Source: Sphingomonas faeni (GTDB lineage: Bacteria > Pseudomonadota > Alphaproteobacteria > Sphingomonadales > Sphingomonadaceae). Taken from it: a DNA stretch of 64,000 nucleotides. The notes beneath the pieces are model-generated. The model did not search any database, had not been told where the DNA came from, and saw only the letters and a program-made list of their open reading frames with translations. Shown piece after piece: positions 45,995 through 56,157 of the stretch. The stretch spans positions 126,501 to 190,500 of the forward strand of contig NZ_JAUSZF010000001.1 in the NCBI RefSeq assembly GCF_030817315.1, in the 5' to 3' direction. Each line of letters begins with the position of its first letter. The first letter of the stretch is position 1. The position numbers were made by a program, and so were the translations under genes.

Positions 45995-46846
45995 TTACGC
46001 CGCTTCGCGCGCGCTGAGATACCCGATCACCGTACCAAGCTGCTCGCGCAAATCCTTCCGGTGCACGACCATGTCTATCAGCCCGTGCTCCAGATAATAT
46101 TCGCTCGTCTGGAAATCTTCGGGCAGCTTCTCGCGGATCGTGCTCTCGATCACGCGGCGGCCGGTGAACGCCAGCGTCGCCTTCGGCTCGGCGATCTGCA
46201 CGTCGCCGAGCATCGCATAGGCCGCCATCACGCCACCCGACGTCGGATCGGTCAGCACGACAATATATGGCAGCCCGGCATCGTGCAGCATCTGGATCGC
46301 CACCGTGCTGCGCGGCATCTGCATCAGGCTCAGAATGCCCTCCTGCATGCGCGCGCCGCCGCTCGCGGTGAAGATCACGTACGGCACGCGGTCCTCGATC
46401 GCCGCCTCTACGCCGCGAACGAAAGCTTCGCCGACCGCGAGGCCCATCGATCCGCCCATGAAACCGAAGTCCTGCACGCCGACGACGACGCGGTGGCCGG
46501 CAATCGCGCCGCGCGCGTTGATCAGCGCGTCCTGCTCGCTATTGTCGGTCCTCGCCGCCTTAAGGCGATCGGTGTACCGCTTCTGGTCGCGAAACTTCAG
46601 CGGATCCTCAGGCACCTTGGGCGCCGGCAACTCGCTGCAGCTACCCTCGTCGAACAGCTGCGAAAAACGGATCTTCGGCCCGATGCGGTCGTGGTGATCG
46701 CATTTCGGGCAGACGTACAGATTGTCCTCGAGTTCCTTGGTGAAGACCATCTGCCCGCAGCCCTTGCACTTGTGCCAGAGATTTTCGGGCGTCTCGCGCT
46801 TCGCGACGAAGGGCAGGACGTTGCGGACGCTGTTGAGCCAGCTCAT
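45995..46846 (-). CDS. accD: Acetyl-CoA carboxylase carboxyltransferase subunit beta
   Basis: 283 residues. AccD forms the carboxyltransferase with AccA, making malonyl-CoA for fatty acids. N-terminal zinc ribbon HKCKGCGQMVF and YVCPKCDHHDR lies at about 25-55. The CoA-binding carboxyltransferase core follows (FGFMGGSMGLAVGEA, FTASGGARMQEGILSL, LTDPTSGGVMAAYA). Its ATG overlaps the trpA stop (ATGA), the standard alphaproteobacterial trpA-accD junction. Confidence 0.97.
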   Translation of the reverse strand: MSWLNSVRNVLPFVAKRETPENLWHKCKGCGQMVFTKELEDNLYVCPKCDHHDRIGPKIRFSQLFDEGSCSELPAPKVPEDPLKFRDQKRYTDRLKAARTDNSEQDALINARGAIAGHRVVVGVQDFGFMGGSMGLAVGEAFVRGVEAAIEDRVPYVIFTASGGARMQEGILSLMQMPRSTVAIQMLHDAGLPYIVVLTDPTSGGVMAAYAMLGDVQIAEPKATLAFTGRRVIESTIREKLPEDFQTSEYYLEHGLIDMVVHRKDLREQLGTVIGYLSAREAA

Positions 46847-47670
46847 GCGCCAATCTCCATGGGGGCGACCTTCCGTGCGGACGCGACGGCGTCGGCGAGA
46901 GACTTGATATAGGCGCGGACCGGCTCGGCCGCAGCGGCGCCGTGTTGCGCGACCAGTTCGACGATCGCCGAGCCGACCACGACGCCATCGGCGACGCGCG
47001 CGACGTTGGCCGCCTGTTCGGGCGTGCGGATGCCGAAGCCGACCGCGATCGGGATGTCGGTCTGTGCCTTGAGGCGTGCGACGGCCTCCTCGATCGACGA
47101 TTGCTGCGCCTGCTGGAGCCCGGTGATGCCCGCAACGGACACGTAGTACAGGAACCCGCTCGCCCCATCGAGGACGGTCGGCAACCGCGCGGCGTCGGTC
47201 GTGGGGGTGGCGAGGCGGATCAGGTCGATCCCGGCGGCGCGCAGCTGCGGCCCGAGCGCGTCGTCTTCCTCGGGCGGCACGTCGACGCAGATCACGCCAT
47301 CGACGCCGGCGGCGGCGGCGGCTTGCGCGAACCAGTCCGCACCGCGCCGAAGCATCGGGTTGCCGTAGCCCATCAGGACCAGCGGCACGTCCGGATGGCG
47401 CGTCCGGAACGCAGTGGCGGCGGCCAGGATGTCCGCGGTGCGCGTACCCTGCGCAAGGCTGCGGATATTGGCCGCCTGGATCGCAGGGCCATCCGCCATC
47501 GGATCGGTGAAAGGCATGCCCAACTCGATCGCATCCGCGCCCCCGGCGACAAGAGCGTCGAGGATCGGCCCGGTAGCCTCGGTAGTAGGATCACCGGCAG
47601 TAACGAACGCCACGAGCGCAGCGCGCCCCGCGGCCGCAGTGCGCGCAAAGGTAGCGGCAAGGCGGCTCAC
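46843..47670 (-). CDS. trpA: Tryptophan synthase alpha chain
   Basis: 275 residues from a GTG (MSRLAATFARTAAAG). It cleaves indole-3-glycerol phosphate to indole. The catalytic Glu49 (AIELGMPFTDP) and Asp60 (MADGP) sit at the textbook positions, and GFLYYVSVAGITG and GVVVGSAIVE complete the phosphate site. The open frame runs to 47889 through repeat sequence, but the conserved N terminus begins at the GTG. The purine arm of the family D palindrome (GGGAGGGGGG) lies just 4-13 nt before it and is the only SD candidate. Confidence 0.96.
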   Translation of the reverse strand: MSRLAATFARTAAAGRAALVAFVTAGDPTTEATGPILDALVAGGADAIELGMPFTDPMADGPAIQAANIRSLAQGTRTADILAAATAFRTRHPDVPLVLMGYGNPMLRRGADWFAQAAAAAGVDGVICVDVPPEEDDALGPQLRAAGIDLIRLATPTTDAARLPTVLDGASGFLYYVSVAGITGLQQAQQSSIEEAVARLKAQTDIPIAVGFGIRTPEQAANVARVADGVVVGSAIVELVAQHGAAAAEPVRAYIKSLADAVASARKVAPMEIGA

Positions 47671-47672
47671 TT

Positions 47673-47818
47673 GCCCCCCTCCCGCAAGCGGGAGGGGCTG
47701 GGGGTGGGCACCCGGCCTCCGCAAACGCTGCGGCTGGCGATAGCAAGACTCAAACCTGCGTTGCGAACGGCGTGAGCGCGAGCCCACCCCCGGCCCCTCC
47801 CGCCTGCGGGAGGGGAGA
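47673..47818. repeat. Intergenic palindrome, family D
   Basis: cccctcccgcaagcgggagg (then ggctgggggtgggc) faces gcccacccccggcccctccc followed by gcctgcgggaggggag around a less conserved centre. It fills the trpB-trpA spacer and touches the trpA start codon. Confidence 0.85.
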
Positions 47819-47830
47819 AGGGTGCGGCAA

Positions 47831-49072
<1,242 letters not shown>

Positions 49073-49110
49073 GCGGAGCGCTTTAGCACCTCGGTACGGT
49101 GCGCCAAGCC

Positions 49111-49168
49111 CTTGTATCCCCGTGAAGACGGGGATCCAGTCTGGGCACCCGCCTTCGCGGGTGAACAA
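49111..49168. repeat. Intergenic palindrome, family C
   Basis: cttgtatccccgtgaagacg (then gggatccagtctgggc) facing acccgccttcgcgggtgaac-aac. It lies between trpF and trpB and starts 39 bp upstream of trpB. Confidence 0.75.
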
Positions 49169-49169
49169 C

Positions 49170-49802
49170 TCAGGCGGTGACCGCCCTGAGGAACGCCGCG
49201 ATCTTCGTTTCGTCCTTCTTGCCGGGCTCGCTTTCCACGCCCGAGGATACGTCGACCAACTCCGCCCCAGTCCGCCGGATCGCCTCAGCAACGTTCGCAG
49301 GATCGAGGCCGCCCGATAGCGCCCAGGGCAGCGGATGTCTGAATCCTTCGAGCAAATCCCAGTCGAACCGCAGTCCCATCCCACCGGGCAACGCGGCCGA
49401 GTCCGGCGTCTTCGCGTCATAGAGTATCCGGTCGGCCACCCCGACAAACCCGTGTGCCGCCTCCAGATCGTCACGCGTGCGAACCGCCACCGCGACCCAG
49501 GTCTCGATCCCGAACTTCGCGCGGATCGCGGCAGCGCGTGGCGGTGTCACCTTGTGAAGTTGCAGCACGTCGAGCGCGGCCGACCCGACCGCCTGTTCGA
49601 GCATGTCGTCCTCGGGATCGACGAACACGCCGACCTTCGCGACGTGCCCAGGCACCCGCGCCGCAAGCTCCGCGGCCTTCGCGAACGTCACATGGCGAGG
49701 CGATGCCGGAAAGAACACGAACCCGACATGGCTCGCCCCATGCCGGATCGCGGGATCGAGCGTGACGGGGGTGGAGAGCCCACAGATCTTGGCGGTAGTC
49801 AT
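49170..49802 (-). CDS. trpF: Phosphoribosylanthranilate isomerase
   Basis: 210 residues from [12 protein letters not shown] with a good SD (GAAGGAA, 7 nt). It isomerises phosphoribosylanthranilate in tryptophan synthesis. General-base Cys7 (KICGLS) and general-acid Asp (ILYDAKT) near 129 are present; [14 protein letters not shown] and [11 protein letters not shown] form the phosphate site. Its stop codon abuts the family C palindrome. Confidence 0.96.
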   Translation of the reverse strand: MTTAKICGLSTPVTLDPAIRHGASHVGFVFFPASPRHVTFAKAAELAARVPGHVAKVGVFVDPEDDMLEQAVGSAALDVLQLHKVTPPRAAAIRAKFGIETWVAVAVRTRDDLEAAHGFVGVADRILYDAKTPDSAALPGGMGLRFDWDLLEGFRHPLPWALSGGLDPANVAEAIRRTGAELVDVSSGVESEPGKKDETKIAAFLRAVTA

Positions 49803-49828
49803 GCGGGTTCCTTCGGCAGCAACACGTC

Positions 49829-49858
49829 CCGTCATCCTGACTTTCGTCAGGGTGACGG
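49829..49858. repeat. One-arm copy of palindrome family B
   Basis: CCGTCATCCTGA-ctttc-GTCAGGGTGACGG, a single 12-13 bp hairpin in the pyrF-trpF spacer. It could act as a processing hairpin; no U tract follows on either side. Confidence 0.75.
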
Positions 49859-49865
49859 AGCGATC

Positions 49866-50540
49866 CTACAGCGTGGCGCCGATCGCGCGGGCGGCCGTGT
49901 CGGGGTCTTCGGCTTGCGTGATCGGGCGACCGACCACTAAAATCGAGGCGCCGGCGTCCATCGCTTGGCGCGGCGTGACGACGCGCTTCTGGTCGCCGAT
50001 CTGGCCGTCGGGAAGGCGCACGCCGGGAACGACGAAGAACCCCTTCGGCCAGATCGCCTTCGCTGCCGCGACCTCGGCGCCCGAGCAGACGATACCATCG
50101 ACTCCCGCCTCGCGCGCCAGCTCGGTCAGTCGCGAAACCTGATCGTGCGCGCTGCCGACGACGCCGGTCGCCGCGAGATCCGCCGCATCGAGGCTGGTGA
50201 GCATCGTCACCGCGATCACCTTGGTACCGAGCGGGGCAGCAGCCTTAGCGTCCTCGAGCATCGCCCGGCCGCCGCTCGCATGCACCGTCAGGATCGCCGG
50301 TTTCAGCGCGCCCAGCGCCTGCACCGCCTTGGCGACCGTGTTCGGAATGTCATGCAGCTTCAGGTCGAGGAAGATCGGCAAACCGAGTTCCGCCATCGCA
50401 TGCACGCCGGACTGGCCGTGCGCCGAGAAGAATTCGAGCCCCAGCTTGATCCCGCCGACATGATGGCGGACGCGCGTCGCCATCGCCTTGGCGCGGGCCA
50501 GATCGGCCGTGTCGAGCGCGACGTAGATCCGATTGCTCAT
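49866..50540 (-). CDS. pyrF: Orotidine 5'-phosphate decarboxylase
   Basis: 224 residues. It makes UMP from OMP. The catalytic Asp-Lys-Asp set is visible: Lys32 (GIKLG), Asp59, Lys61 and Asp64 in IFLDLKLHDIPN; phosphate-binding VPGVRLPDGQIGDQKR and GRPITQA follow. Its ATG overlaps the lapA-like stop (ATGA), so the two are coupled, as in other sphingomonads. Confidence 0.96.
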   Translation of the reverse strand: MSNRIYVALDTADLARAKAMATRVRHHVGGIKLGLEFFSAHGQSGVHAMAELGLPIFLDLKLHDIPNTVAKAVQALGALKPAILTVHASGGRAMLEDAKAAAPLGTKVIAVTMLTSLDAADLAATGVVGSAHDQVSRLTELAREAGVDGIVCSGAEVAAAKAIWPKGFFVVPGVRLPDGQIGDQKRVVTPRQAMDAGASILVVGRPITQAEDPDTAARAIGATL

Positions 50541-50893
50541 TGCCCGATCCCCGGCGTGACGGAAGGCTGCACGATCGGCGGCGTTGTCGTGGACGGAGAC
50601 ACCGACAAATCGACCGGCGTCGCCACCACTGGCTCGGGCCGCGGCGTCCGCAGTTCCGTCAACTCGCGCTCGCAAGTCGAAAGCCGCTGACGCAGTCGCC
50701 ACCGGATCGCATGATTGTACAGCATCGTCGGCACGAACCCGATCAGGAACGTCACGAACAGCAACAGCGGCAGGTTCACGTCCGCGATCAGCCCGCCCCA
50801 GAGCTGAATCTGGACGGCGTTCCAGTTGCTGATGGTGAACACCGCGGCGATGAACGCCAGCAGGCACCAGAACAGGATTTTCAGGAACTGCAT
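50537..50893 (-). CDS. LapA-domain inner-membrane protein
   Basis: 118 residues from MQFLKILFWCLLAF, with AAAGGG 8 nt upstream; a Met at 50911 would add six residues. Two transmembrane helices (about 5-22 and 38-60, separated by NWNAVQIQLWGG) are the LapA/DUF1049 pattern, whose E. coli member works with LapB in controlling LPS synthesis. The Pro/Thr-rich C-terminal tail is not conserved. It lies directly upstream of pyrF, a conserved neighbour. Confidence 0.85.
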   Translation of the reverse strand: MQFLKILFWCLLAFIAAVFTISNWNAVQIQLWGGLIADVNLPLLLFVTFLIGFVPTMLYNHAIRWRLRQRLSTCERELTELRTPRPEPVVATPVDLSVSPSTTTPPIVQPSVTPGIGQ

Positions 50894-50977
50894 GCGGCGA
50901 CCCTTTATCATTCCCCAATCGCGCCGAAACGCCGTTGGCAACGCAGAGCTACCGCCACATCCGGCGTTTGGCCAGCT

Positions 50978-53266
50978 TTAGCCGATTTCCGTCCGCAGCT
51001 GCGCGATCAGCGGCAGGATGGCGGTGAGCCTAGGCTCCTCCTCGTCGAGGATCGCGAGAAACGCCGCACGCTTGATCGCCGCGACCCGCCCGGGTTTCAT
51101 TCGCACCGTCTGGGGGAGCGTCGAGACGGTGATGTCGATCATCCGCTCCGATCCGTGCAGCCGCCCCCAGAGATAGTCGTTCTCGCGGTAGGCACGACTG
51201 AAGAACGCGCCGAACGTCCCGAACTGAATCCCCTTCAATGTCGCCTCCGCACCCCCGGAGCGGATCGAGGTCGCATCGTCGGGCGCGATCCGGTCGACCT
51301 TGATCGGATCGAACTCGTCGAGCCCTTCACCCTGCAACAGCGGCAAGGTAGCCGTGTCGAAATACGGAAAGCCGAGATACGCCAGCAACAGCGTGCGCCG
51401 GGTCGGCTTGGCGAGCGCGGCGAACGCCTCCGCCAGCCGCTGGTCGGTCTCCGCATCGAGGCGTTCGAGGTCGAACGTGCGCCCGAGCGTCTCCAGCACC
51501 GCGCTTGCGTCGCCACGCATCGTCCGCACCGCGTCGTGCAGCCCCGCATGCATCTCGGCGCGCAGTCGATCCAGATACGGCGACAGCGACTCGTAGATCG
51601 CGTCGCGCATCGGCCCCAGCTCTGGCTCGTCCGCGGCGGTCTCCACTTCGGACAATCGCCGCGCCATCAGTCGCAATCTGCGAATGCGAAAGCCGATGTC
51701 GAAGGTCCGCAGGAACGCGATCGACGCGGCACTGGCCCCGCCCGCGTGCCCCGACCCAAGCTGGTCCGCGCCCGACGCGGCGACATGCGCAACGATCGCC
51801 GCACGGATCTGCGCCAGCCGCCGGGGCCGGTGATGCTCCCCCGCATCGAACAACAGCAATGCCAGCGTCTCGATCACCGCGCTGCGCTTCAGATGGCCGT
51901 ACGCGACGAAGCCATAGCCCGAGCTCGCCGCCGCCGCCTTCTGCGCACGCCGCCGCCACGCAATCAGCCGCGGTGCGGTCGGCCGGTCGAGAAACAGAGT
52001 ATGGCCGAACAACGACTCGACGTCGGCCTCGACCTCGGGACGGATCGCAGTGAGGATGCCGCGCATCCGGTCGATCCGCGCCGAACGCTCGGCGATCGCC
52101 TCCAGATTGTCGCGGATCGGTTGCTGGCGCGGAATGTCACTGATCGCACCGATGATCGTTTGGAAGAATCCGGGCGTCCCGCCACCGCGATTGAGCCGCA
52201 GCTTGATGTCGGGCGAGGGGTCTATGTAGATGAACCGCCGGTCGATCTGGCGCCGCGCAGGCCGCTCCTTGAGCGCATCGAGCGCGGGCCGGAACGGCGC
52301 GTTGGCCAGCACCGATCCGTCGATCAGCACCGCGCTTTCCGCTGCGTTGGCCGCCGTATGCCGCGGCAGCACGCGCGCCAGGAACGCGGGACGCTCCGGC
52401 CAGTCGATCGCGCGATCCTTCAGCACGCCGTCCAGTTCGGCGACCGTGAACGGCGGGAACGCACCCGGAAAGCTCGACGTCGCGCGCGCCGCGAACGCCA
52501 GTTCCGCGGGCGGCGCGAGCGTAGCGCACGCACCGCCATTGTCGGTGAAGTCGACCACCAGACGATGTTCGGTCTCGACCACTTCCGCCGGCGAATTGAG
52601 CTGCAACCGCTCGGGGTGCCCGGAAAAGTCGGTAACCGTCACGAACAGGTCGAGCGGCTGCCCCGGCGGCAACAGGCGAGGGCCGCGCTGACTCGCCGCC
52701 ATCGCATCGAACGCATCGAGCAGCAGGTTGGTGAACGTCTTCCCCCCAAACGGCGGCTCGAACCAGCGCGAGCGGATGAAATGCGACAGCTTGGTCCGCA
52801 CCTCCTCCCGCGTGGGTTCATCGAGCGCATCGACCTTGTCGGTGCTGCGTCCCGCCGCCATCCACGCGAGCGGCATCGCCCAGGCCTTGGAGAACCGCGA
52901 TTTCGGTGCCGCCTCGGTATCGATCAGCGCCTCGACGTCCGCCGACGTCATCCAGAGGTCTGTGAGCGGGTCGAGGCTCTGCCCGGTCGCGATTGCCTGT
53001 GCGAGGAAGATGCCGTTGATTCCGCCCGCGCTCGCGCCTGCGATGATGTCGGCGAGGACGCGGACGCGGATCGCGCCGTGATCCTCGATCTCCTGGAGCA
53101 GCGCGTGATACACGCCTTCGCTGCCGCCCTTCGCGGTATCGCCGTCGTGGAAGGCGCGGCTGGCGCAGACGAGCCGCCATATCTCCTTGGTAATCCCGTG
53201 CATGTAGACCGCAAGGCTGATCCCGCCATAGCAGACGAGCGCCAGTCGCAGTTCCTTCTCGCGCAT
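50978..53266 (-). CDS. Patatin-like phospholipase with long C-terminal region
   Basis: 762 residues. The patatin domain occupies about 1-390: oxyanion GGISLAVYMHG at 14-24, nucleophile elbow GASAGG with Ser79, and the catalytic Asp in VLIDGSVLAN near 310. Long segments after it (VTVTDFSGHPERLQLNSP, DFFEP-type loops) match the DUF3376-bearing bacterial group of 'patatin-like protein', which hydrolyses acyl chains of lipids. The C-terminal half is alpha-helical and lacks motifs I can name. Its AGAAGGAAC SD is a good one. No signal peptide, so it should act at the cytoplasmic face. Confidence 0.9.
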   Translation of the reverse strand: MREKELRLALVCYGGISLAVYMHGITKEIWRLVCASRAFHDGDTAKGGSEGVYHALLQEIEDHGAIRVRVLADIIAGASAGGINGIFLAQAIATGQSLDPLTDLWMTSADVEALIDTEAAPKSRFSKAWAMPLAWMAAGRSTDKVDALDEPTREEVRTKLSHFIRSRWFEPPFGGKTFTNLLLDAFDAMAASQRGPRLLPPGQPLDLFVTVTDFSGHPERLQLNSPAEVVETEHRLVVDFTDNGGACATLAPPAELAFAARATSSFPGAFPPFTVAELDGVLKDRAIDWPERPAFLARVLPRHTAANAAESAVLIDGSVLANAPFRPALDALKERPARRQIDRRFIYIDPSPDIKLRLNRGGGTPGFFQTIIGAISDIPRQQPIRDNLEAIAERSARIDRMRGILTAIRPEVEADVESLFGHTLFLDRPTAPRLIAWRRRAQKAAAASSGYGFVAYGHLKRSAVIETLALLLFDAGEHHRPRRLAQIRAAIVAHVAASGADQLGSGHAGGASAASIAFLRTFDIGFRIRRLRLMARRLSEVETAADEPELGPMRDAIYESLSPYLDRLRAEMHAGLHDAVRTMRGDASAVLETLGRTFDLERLDAETDQRLAEAFAALAKPTRRTLLLAYLGFPYFDTATLPLLQGEGLDEFDPIKVDRIAPDDATSIRSGGAEATLKGIQFGTFGAFFSRAYRENDYLWGRLHGSERMIDITVSTLPQTVRMKPGRVAAIKRAAFLAILDEEEPRLTAILPLIAQLRTEIG

Positions 53267-53301
53267 TCTACATCCTCAATGCCGACGGGATCGCTCGGGG
53301 C

Positions 53302-54027
53302 CTATTCGGTGGCCCCGGTTCGGTTCGTCGGTTTCTTCGTTTCGAGAATAGCCCAGATCGGCAGGTGATCCGAGGCTTTCCGCGCCGCCGGGCTCGCGTG
53401 TACGCCGCACTCGACCACGTTCAAGTCCGACGACACCATGATCCGGTCGAGTCGAGCCACCGCGCGCCGCGAATGGAAACTGGCTCCCGTTTCCGCGAAT
53501 GCATAGTCGCGACCGAAATCGCGCAGGCACCCGGCACCCGCGCTCCATTCGTTCAGATCCCCCATCATCACCGTCGGATGCGTGTGGGAGCAGTTATCGA
53601 CGTGGTTCATGATCGCGGCAGCCTGCTTGCGCCGCCATAGCCCCGATAGATCGAGATGCATGCCGAGCACGCGCAACGTGCCACTCTCGAACTGGACGTC
53701 CGCCATTACCGCGCCACGCGGTTCGAGCGAGGGGAGGTGGAGCGGCGCGCTATCGACCACCCGCGCGGACTTGCGGACGAGGATGACGTTGCCATGCCAT
53801 CCCATGCTGAGCGCGCGCAGACCGAAATCGACCGGCTTCCAGTCGCTATGCTCTTCCAGTAGATGATGCGGCAGCACGCACGCCTTGGCCCCGAATCGCC
53901 GATCCGCCTCCTGCAACGCAATAACGTCGGCATCGATCTCGCGCAGGACCTCGACCACGCGTTCGGGGTTGCGCCGACGGTCGAGCCCGATGCCCTTGTG
54001 GATATTGTAGCTGGCGACCTTGATCAT
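53302..54027 (-). CDS. Endonuclease/exonuclease/phosphatase-family protein
   Basis: 241 residues. The fold's metal and catalytic motifs are present: ASYNIHKG at the start, Glu in VIALQEAD, GMHLDLSG, MMGDLNEW and the final SDHLPI. EEP members include exonuclease III-like nucleases, sphingomyelinases and phosphodiesterases; with no signal peptide, a phosphodiester substrate in the cytoplasm is more likely. It is 35 bp downstream of patatin on the same strand as that gene (the patatin start is the lower one) and diverges from the L,D-transpeptidase. Confidence 0.85.
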   Translation of the reverse strand: MIKVASYNIHKGIGLDRRRNPERVVEVLREIDADVIALQEADRRFGAKACVLPHHLLEEHSDWKPVDFGLRALSMGWHGNVILVRKSARVVDSAPLHLPSLEPRGAVMADVQFESGTLRVLGMHLDLSGLWRRKQAAAIMNHVDNCSHTHPTVMMGDLNEWSAGAGCLRDFGRDYAFAETGASFHSRRAVARLDRIMVSSDLNVVECGVHASPAARKASDHLPIWAILETKKPTNRTGATE

Positions 54028-54203
54028 GCGTTGGCCCTATAACGCGACCGGCGCGATCCGGGTTGCAGAATGACGGCGCGCGAGATGTAAAAGGCCCGGG
54101 CAAAAGGCACGGGCGGTCCATGGACCGGAAGAATTGCGTCGCCAGGGCGCAGTCGTGGAGCGGAGACGCGCACCCGGGCGTTGTGTGCACGTATGATGGG
54201 GGA

Positions 54204-55658
54204 ATGCTGGTGCGTCTTGGTTTGATCGGTGCATCGCTGCTGGCGATGACGTGTGCACTTTCGGCTTGCGAGATTAACACCACCACGGCGGGGACGAACC
54301 AGCAACAGGCCGCGGCCCCGGCGGGTACGCCGACGGGATGGACAGCCACCACCGCCGGGCAGTTGCGCAAGGCGATCGCGGCGCGCGGCGCCCACGGCCT
54401 CGACCGGATGAGCTTCGATGCGAGCGCGCAACCCGGTGCCGGCGACGATGCCTTGACCAAGGCTGCGCTGACGTACGCCAAGGCATTGTCGCAGGGCGCG
54501 ACCGATCCGACCAAGTTGTTCGACGTCTATACGGTGCCGCGCCCGCAGGTCGATCTTGGCCGTGGTCTCGCTGCGGCGCTTCAGGCCGGCGATGTCGGCA
54601 AATGGCTCGCCGGGCTCGCGCCGCAGGACGAAAATTACGCACGCTTGTCCAAGGCCTATCTCGCGACGCCGAAGTGGGAGCAAACCCCGGCATCTGCGAT
54701 CCCCGACACCGGCAAGCCGATCAATCCCGGCGAATCCGATCCCCGCGTGGCTGCGATCGCGCACCAGCTCGTCGCGTTCGATTATCTCGACAAGGCGGCG
54801 GCGCAGGGCGATCGCCTGACCCCGGCGATGATTCTCGCGATCAAGAAGATGCAGGCGGATTACGGCATCAAGCCCGACGGCATGATCGGCAGCGCGGCGC
54901 TCGGCATCCTGAATTTGTCCGATGCGGACCGGGCACGCGCGATCGCGGTCAACATGGAGCGGCTCCGCTGGCTCGATCGCAATGCGCCGACCACGCGGAT
55001 CGACGTCAACCTCGCGGCGGCACGGCTTAGCTATTGGCGCGACGGCAAGCTGGTAGACAGCCGCAAGGTCGTGGTCGGCGAACCCGACAAGGAAACCCCG
55101 CAGCTCGGGTCGCCGATCTTCCGTCTCGTCGCCAACCCTACCTGGACGGTACCGCGCTCGGTCGAGAAGAAGGAGATGGCGGGCAAGGGCGCCGGATACC
55201 TGCGCGCCAACAACCTGGCATGGAAGAACGGCTGGCTGGTCCAGCAGTCGGGGCCGAAGAATTCGCTCGGCCTCGTCAAGTTCGACATGTCCAACGACCA
55301 TGCGATCTACCTGCACGACACCCCCGCCAAGCAGTTGTTCGCCGAAATCCAGCGCCAGCGCAGCCATGGCTGCGTCCGCGTAGAGGATGCGCTCGGGTTC
55401 GCCGAGATGCTGGCGAAGGACGGGGGCGTGACCGACCAGTGGCACGCCGCCCGCGCGACCGGCAAGGAGACGTTCGTCAAGCTGCCCAGGGAGATCCCGG
55501 TGCGGTTGTTGTACCAGACCGTGCTGTTCGATGACGCCGGCGAACCCGTCATCCGCGCCGACCCTTACGGCTGGAACGACCGCGTTGCCGTCGCACTGGG
55601 ACTTGGAACGAGCGCGAGCTACAAGCCGGCGGCACGCGACGCCGACGTCGGGCCCTAA
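54204..55658 (+). CDS. Lipoprotein L,D-transpeptidase, YcbB-like
   Basis: 484 residues. Lipobox LSAC with Cys22 (MLVRLGLIGASLLAMTCALSAC signal read in parts) anchors it in the outer membrane or inner-membrane outer leaflet. A peptidoglycan-binding helix domain (PAMILAIKKMQADYGIKPDG) at about 210-235 precedes a YkuD catalytic domain with HGCVR, Cys390 and His388. It forms 3-3 crosslinks or attaches lipoprotein to peptidoglycan. The tail after the domain (KETFVKLPREIPVRLLYQTV) is the YcbB pattern. SD is a run of G immediately before the ATG, so the true start might be upstream (GTG 54183). Confidence 0.9.
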   Translation: MLVRLGLIGASLLAMTCALSACEINTTTAGTNQQQAAAPAGTPTGWTATTAGQLRKAIAARGAHGLDRMSFDASAQPGAGDDALTKAALTYAKALSQGATDPTKLFDVYTVPRPQVDLGRGLAAALQAGDVGKWLAGLAPQDENYARLSKAYLATPKWEQTPASAIPDTGKPINPGESDPRVAAIAHQLVAFDYLDKAAAQGDRLTPAMILAIKKMQADYGIKPDGMIGSAALGILNLSDADRARAIAVNMERLRWLDRNAPTTRIDVNLAAARLSYWRDGKLVDSRKVVVGEPDKETPQLGSPIFRLVANPTWTVPRSVEKKEMAGKGAGYLRANNLAWKNGWLVQQSGPKNSLGLVKFDMSNDHAIYLHDTPAKQLFAEIQRQRSHGCVRVEDALGFAEMLAKDGGVTDQWHAARATGKETFVKLPREIPVRLLYQTVLFDDAGEPVIRADPYGWNDRVAVALGLGTSASYKPAARDADVGP

Positions 55659-55682
55659 CGGCTCTTATCTAACTCACACTTC

Positions 55683-55716
55683 GTCGGTCATCCCCTCCGC
55701 CGCAGGGATGACCGAC
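55683..55716. repeat. Hairpin between two convergent genes
   Basis: GTCGGTCATCCC-ctccgccgca-GGGATGACCGAC, a 12-bp stem. The GTCATCCC arm recalls family B. It could be a shared terminator, although no U tract follows either end. Confidence 0.6.
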
Positions 55717-55726
55717 GCAAGAACAA

Positions 55727-56152
55727 CTACCCGTCTAACGTCGTGGTCGACGGGTAGTGCTTGTCCAGATGCCGCTTGATAATCCGCAGGTTGCGCGTGT
55801 TCGACCGGAAGAAGAAGTCGGGGATCGCGCCGACGAACGGGATCATCCCGAACGCCCAGTCGAGCCCAACGTTGCCGAACATCCGCGCCATCTGGATCTT
55901 CGACATGCCGATGTTGCGCGCTTCCCACGCCATCCACGCGCCGACCGCTGCCGCGATCGTGCTGCCCGCGAACGGAATGAGGTTGAGAGCGACGTCCATG
56001 CCGATCTTGCGATCTGTACCGGGGATCACGAACAACCCCTCCATCACGCGCTCCATCGCCTCGACGCGGCGGCGCACCGACAACGCGTCCTTGCCGAGCG
56101 GTAGCGTCTGGAAGATCTCGCCGGGGGCGATGCGGGTGGTGCGCGGGTTCAT
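55727..56152 (-). CDS. DUF4112-domain membrane protein
   Basis: 141 residues from MNPRTTRIAPGEI. The DUF4112 pattern is clear: EAMERVMEGLFVIPGTDRKIGMDVALNLIPFAGSTIAAAVGAW, then IGMSKIQMARMFGNVGLDWAFGMIPFVGAIPDFFFRSN (quoted in parts). Two hydrophobic hairpins probably insert in the membrane; the function is unknown in all organisms. The reading frame is open beyond 56152 but that part overlaps the substrate-binding protein and is not homologous. Six bases after that gene's stop, so co-transcribed. Confidence 0.88.
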   Translation of the reverse strand: MNPRTTRIAPGEIFQTLPLGKDALSVRRRVEAMERVMEGLFVIPGTDRKIGMDVALNLIPFAGSTIAAAVGAWMAWEARNIGMSKIQMARMFGNVGLDWAFGMIPFVGAIPDFFFRSNTRNLRIIKRHLDKHYPSTTTLDG

Positions 56153-56157
56153 CGACC

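Noticed and set aside
49866..50918. Extending pyrF upstream into a 350-residue protein
   Set aside because: The extra part is the lapA gene read in another frame; pyrF's family start MSNRIYVALD is at 50540.
50540..53368. 942-residue plus-strand frame over the patatin gene
   Set aside because: Arg/Gly/Asp/Pro/His-rich shadow of a GC-rich coding strand without SD or family.
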